From contig CP066681.1 of the NCBI GenBank assembly GCA_016432265.1, forward strand, positions 2,196,342-2,260,341: a stretch of 64,000 nt of DNA, in the 5' to 3' direction. The notes under the pieces are model-generated. The model worked only from the letters and a program-made list of their open reading frames with translations, had not been told where the DNA came from and searched no databases. Shown here piece by piece: positions 62,472 through 64,000 of this stretch (position 1 is its first letter; each line of letters begins with the position of its first letter). Origin of the DNA: Micavibrio aeruginosavorus. GTDB lineage: Bacteria > Pseudomonadota > Alphaproteobacteria > Micavibrionales > Micavibrionaceae. The position numbers were made by a program, and so were the translations under genes.

Positions 62472-63089
62472 TCAGGAGACGCCTTTGAGGTACCACAGCA
62501 AGATAGAGGCCGCCGTGCGATGCGGGGCGAATTTCTTGCCCATTTTTAGGGCTTCTTCGGCGCTCGGGCGCTCTGCGCGGCGATGATAAATCCTGAGGCC
62601 GTCTTGAATCCCAAGATCGGCGGGAGCCCAGATATCGGGCCGCGCCAGCGAAAACATCAGGTACATCTCCGCACTCCAGCGGCCGAATCCTTTCAGGCGC
62701 GTGATAGCATCGTATACTTCGTTGTCCGACAAAGCCTCAAGCGCCTGAGGATCGAACGACTTCGTCTGCACGGCTTCGGAGAGGCCACGAATATATTTGA
62801 CCTTTTGGCCGCTTAAGCCCAGAGCCCTCAATTCATCGTCATGCATTTTCAGCACACGGGCAGGCGTGACGTTTTTGATCTCCTTCTTAAATTTCTTCCA
62901 TATACTCTGCGCAGCCTTGGTCGATACCTGCTGACCGATCACGATCCGCACCAGCGAGTCATAACCCGGCGCGGTATAGCGCCATGCCAGATGTTCGGGC
63001 ACGATATCCAGCTTCTTGAAAACCCGATCATTGAGAAGAAGATAATCCAGCCCTGCGCGGATATGGGGAACTTCGTGGAGGTATTTCAT
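62472..63089 (-). CDS. AlkA/MAG-like DNA-3-methyladenine glycosylase
   Basis: A 205-residue HhH-GPD glycosylase excising alkylated purines. The helix-hairpin-helix is ITRLKGFGRWSAEMYLMFSL and the catalytic Asp is in WAPADLGIQDG. The N-terminus lacks the extra beta domain of E. coli AlkA, so it is of the short, yeast MAG1-like form. It lies 42 bp downstream of purS in the same direction. Confidence 0.88.
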   Translation of the reverse strand: MKYLHEVPHIRAGLDYLLLNDRVFKKLDIVPEHLAWRYTAPGYDSLVRIVIGQQVSTKAAQSIWKKFKKEIKNVTPARVLKMHDDELRALGLSGQKVKYIRGLSEAVQTKSFDPQALEALSDNEVYDAITRLKGFGRWSAEMYLMFSLARPDIWAPADLGIQDGLRIYHRRAERPSAEEALKMGKKFAPHRTAASILLWYLKGVS

Positions 63090-63131
63090 GCAGCAAAGCC
63101 CCCTCGGTTACGCTTGGAATGACAGTCTTAA

Positions 63132-63365
63132 TTAAGCCGCGACTTCTATGCGGTAATCCTCAACCACCGTATTGGCAAGGAGCTTCTCGCACATCTGCTC
63201 GATGCGTTTTATATCAGTACCCGTCACGACCTCCAGTTCGATGGTCTTGCCCTGACGGACTTCACCGACCTCATCAAAGCCCATGCCGTGCAACGCCTGA
63301 CCGATAGCCTTGCCCTGCGGATCGAGAACGCCCTTTTTCAATGTCACATGCACATAAACCTTCAT
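63132..63365 (-). CDS. purS: phosphoribosylformylglycinamidine synthase subunit PurS
   Basis: A 77-residue PurS (VYVHVTLKKGVLDPQGKAIG; MGFDEVGEVRQGKTIEL). It bridges PurL and PurQ in the three-subunit FGAM synthase and passes ammonia. Separate purS is typical of alphaproteobacteria and Gram-positives. It follows purC by 3 bp; purQ and purL are expected beyond this window or elsewhere. Confidence 0.95.
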   Translation of the reverse strand: MKVYVHVTLKKGVLDPQGKAIGQALHGMGFDEVGEVRQGKTIELEVVTGTDIKRIEQMCEKLLANTVVEDYRIEVAA

Positions 63366-63368
63366 GAT

Positions 63369-64000
63369 TTACACCTTCCGCGGCTTATTCGGCGGGGTTT
63401 TGTTGACTTCACGCAGGCGCCGCTGCTCGGCGACTTCATTTTCGATTTCACCAAGGGACGCAGCAAGCTGCTCGTTGATGCTGCCGCCTTGCACGATCCC
63501 ACCCTTGGGGATCAGACCAAGGCGTTCTGCCACCTGTTCATACGCCTCGATGACGTTGCCAAGATCCTGACGGAAGCGATCCTTGTCCAGTTTCTCATTC
63601 GTCTTGGCGTCCCACAAACGGCAATTGTCCGGCGATATTTCATCGCCCAGCAGAATATAAAGCTCGCCGTATTCGCCATAAAGGCGTCCGAATTCAAGCT
63701 TGAAATCGACAAGGCGCAACCCGATCCCGGCAAATAAGCCGTTCAGGTAATCGTTCACACGCCACGCCATATGAACCATTTCCTCAAGCTCATACGGATC
63801 GGCCCAGCCGAACCCGACGATATGGTGTTCGTTCACCATCGGATCGCCCAGTTCGTCTTTCTTGTAATAAAATTCAACGATGGGGTGGGTGAGGATCGTG
63901 CCCTCCTTCACGCCAAGACGCTTGCAAAGCGATCCAGCCGCAATATTACGCACGACGACTTCAACGGGAATAATTTCGAGCTGACGCACCAGTTGTTCGC
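63369..64000 (-). CDS. purC: SAICAR synthetase (5' end beyond the window)
   Basis: About 210 C-terminal residues of PurC, which joins aspartate to CAIR in purine synthesis. The segment reads [20 protein letters not shown] at the window edge, then [17 protein letters not shown] and [20 protein letters not shown]. The Val in QLVRQLE is a GTG codon that could be mistaken for a start; the conserved sequence continues off the end, so the true start lies past 64000. It heads the purC-purS pair. Confidence 0.95.
   Translation of the reverse strand, partial: EQLVRQLEIIPVEVVVRNIAAGSLCKRLGVKEGTILTHPIVEFYYKKDELGDPMVNEHHIVGFGWADPYELEEMVHMAWRVNDYLNGLFAGIGLRLVDFKLEFGRLYGEYGELYILLGDEISPDNCRLWDAKTNEKLDKDRFRQDLGNVIEAYEQVAERLGLIPKGGIVQGGSINEQLAASLGEIENEVAEQRRLREVNKTPPNKPRKV

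Noticed and set aside
1..64000. CRISPR arrays, insertion sequences, tRNA and rRNA genes
   Set aside because: None found by eye: no regular spaced repeats, transposase motifs, cloverleaf-like segments or rRNA sequence.

Overview
The window is a bacterial chromosome segment, most likely from an alphaproteobacterium. Pointers are an NADP isocitrate dehydrogenase of the long (482 aa) alphaproteobacterial form, a separate purS beside purC, an ELM1-like protein, a 3TM holin of the gene-transfer-agent/prophage type, an HTH/S24 regulator of alphaproteobacterial type, and GTTC-N7-GTTC boxes. I cannot name the genus; a Rhodospirillales or Micavibrio relative would fit. No rRNA, tRNA or CRISPR array was seen.

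Layout. 1-11.2 kb: housekeeping and signalling (macro domain protein, pdxY, SIMPL protein, an ECF sigma factor translationally coupled to a membrane-anchored vWA protein, a CheY-CheR pair, purH). 11.2-24.6 kb: mostly unrecognised proteins, including a tandem paralogue pair, plus a cytosolic 5'-nucleotidase and acnA. 24.6-31.8 kb: a candidate small RNA carrying anti-Shine-Dalgarno motifs, two exported HExxH proteins, yggT-folD, and a two-gene module (small protein plus HEGLH protein) present twice around an ELM1-like gene. 31.8-37.8 kb: icd, a FemAB-like transferase, nhaA, deoA and a DMT transporter.

37.8-54.9 kb: a leftward, almost complete set of T7-like (podoviral) virion and packaging genes: portal, scaffold, capsid, tail tubular A and B, tailspike, both terminase subunits, endolysin and holin. 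There is no integrase, replication gene or lysogeny repressor. A host-type rightward pair (histone-deacetylase-like enzyme, PilZ protein) sits inside it, and two small genes look like independently transcribed morons. The leftward promoter at 54.9 kb overlaps a cluster of TGTTCT half-sites that includes the alphaproteobacterial LexA pattern. This looks like a domesticated prophage or a podoviral gene-transfer-agent-like element under possible SOS control.

55-57.2 kb: an AT-rich, convergent SinI-like type II restriction-modification pair whose methyltransferase has an N-terminal HTH. 57.2-64 kb: an S24-type regulator lacking the usual Ser/Lys dyad, a PfkB kinase, pyrE, a gene broken by a 20-bp tandem duplication, nadK, a further HExxH protein, an AlkA-like glycosylase, purS and the start-truncated purC.
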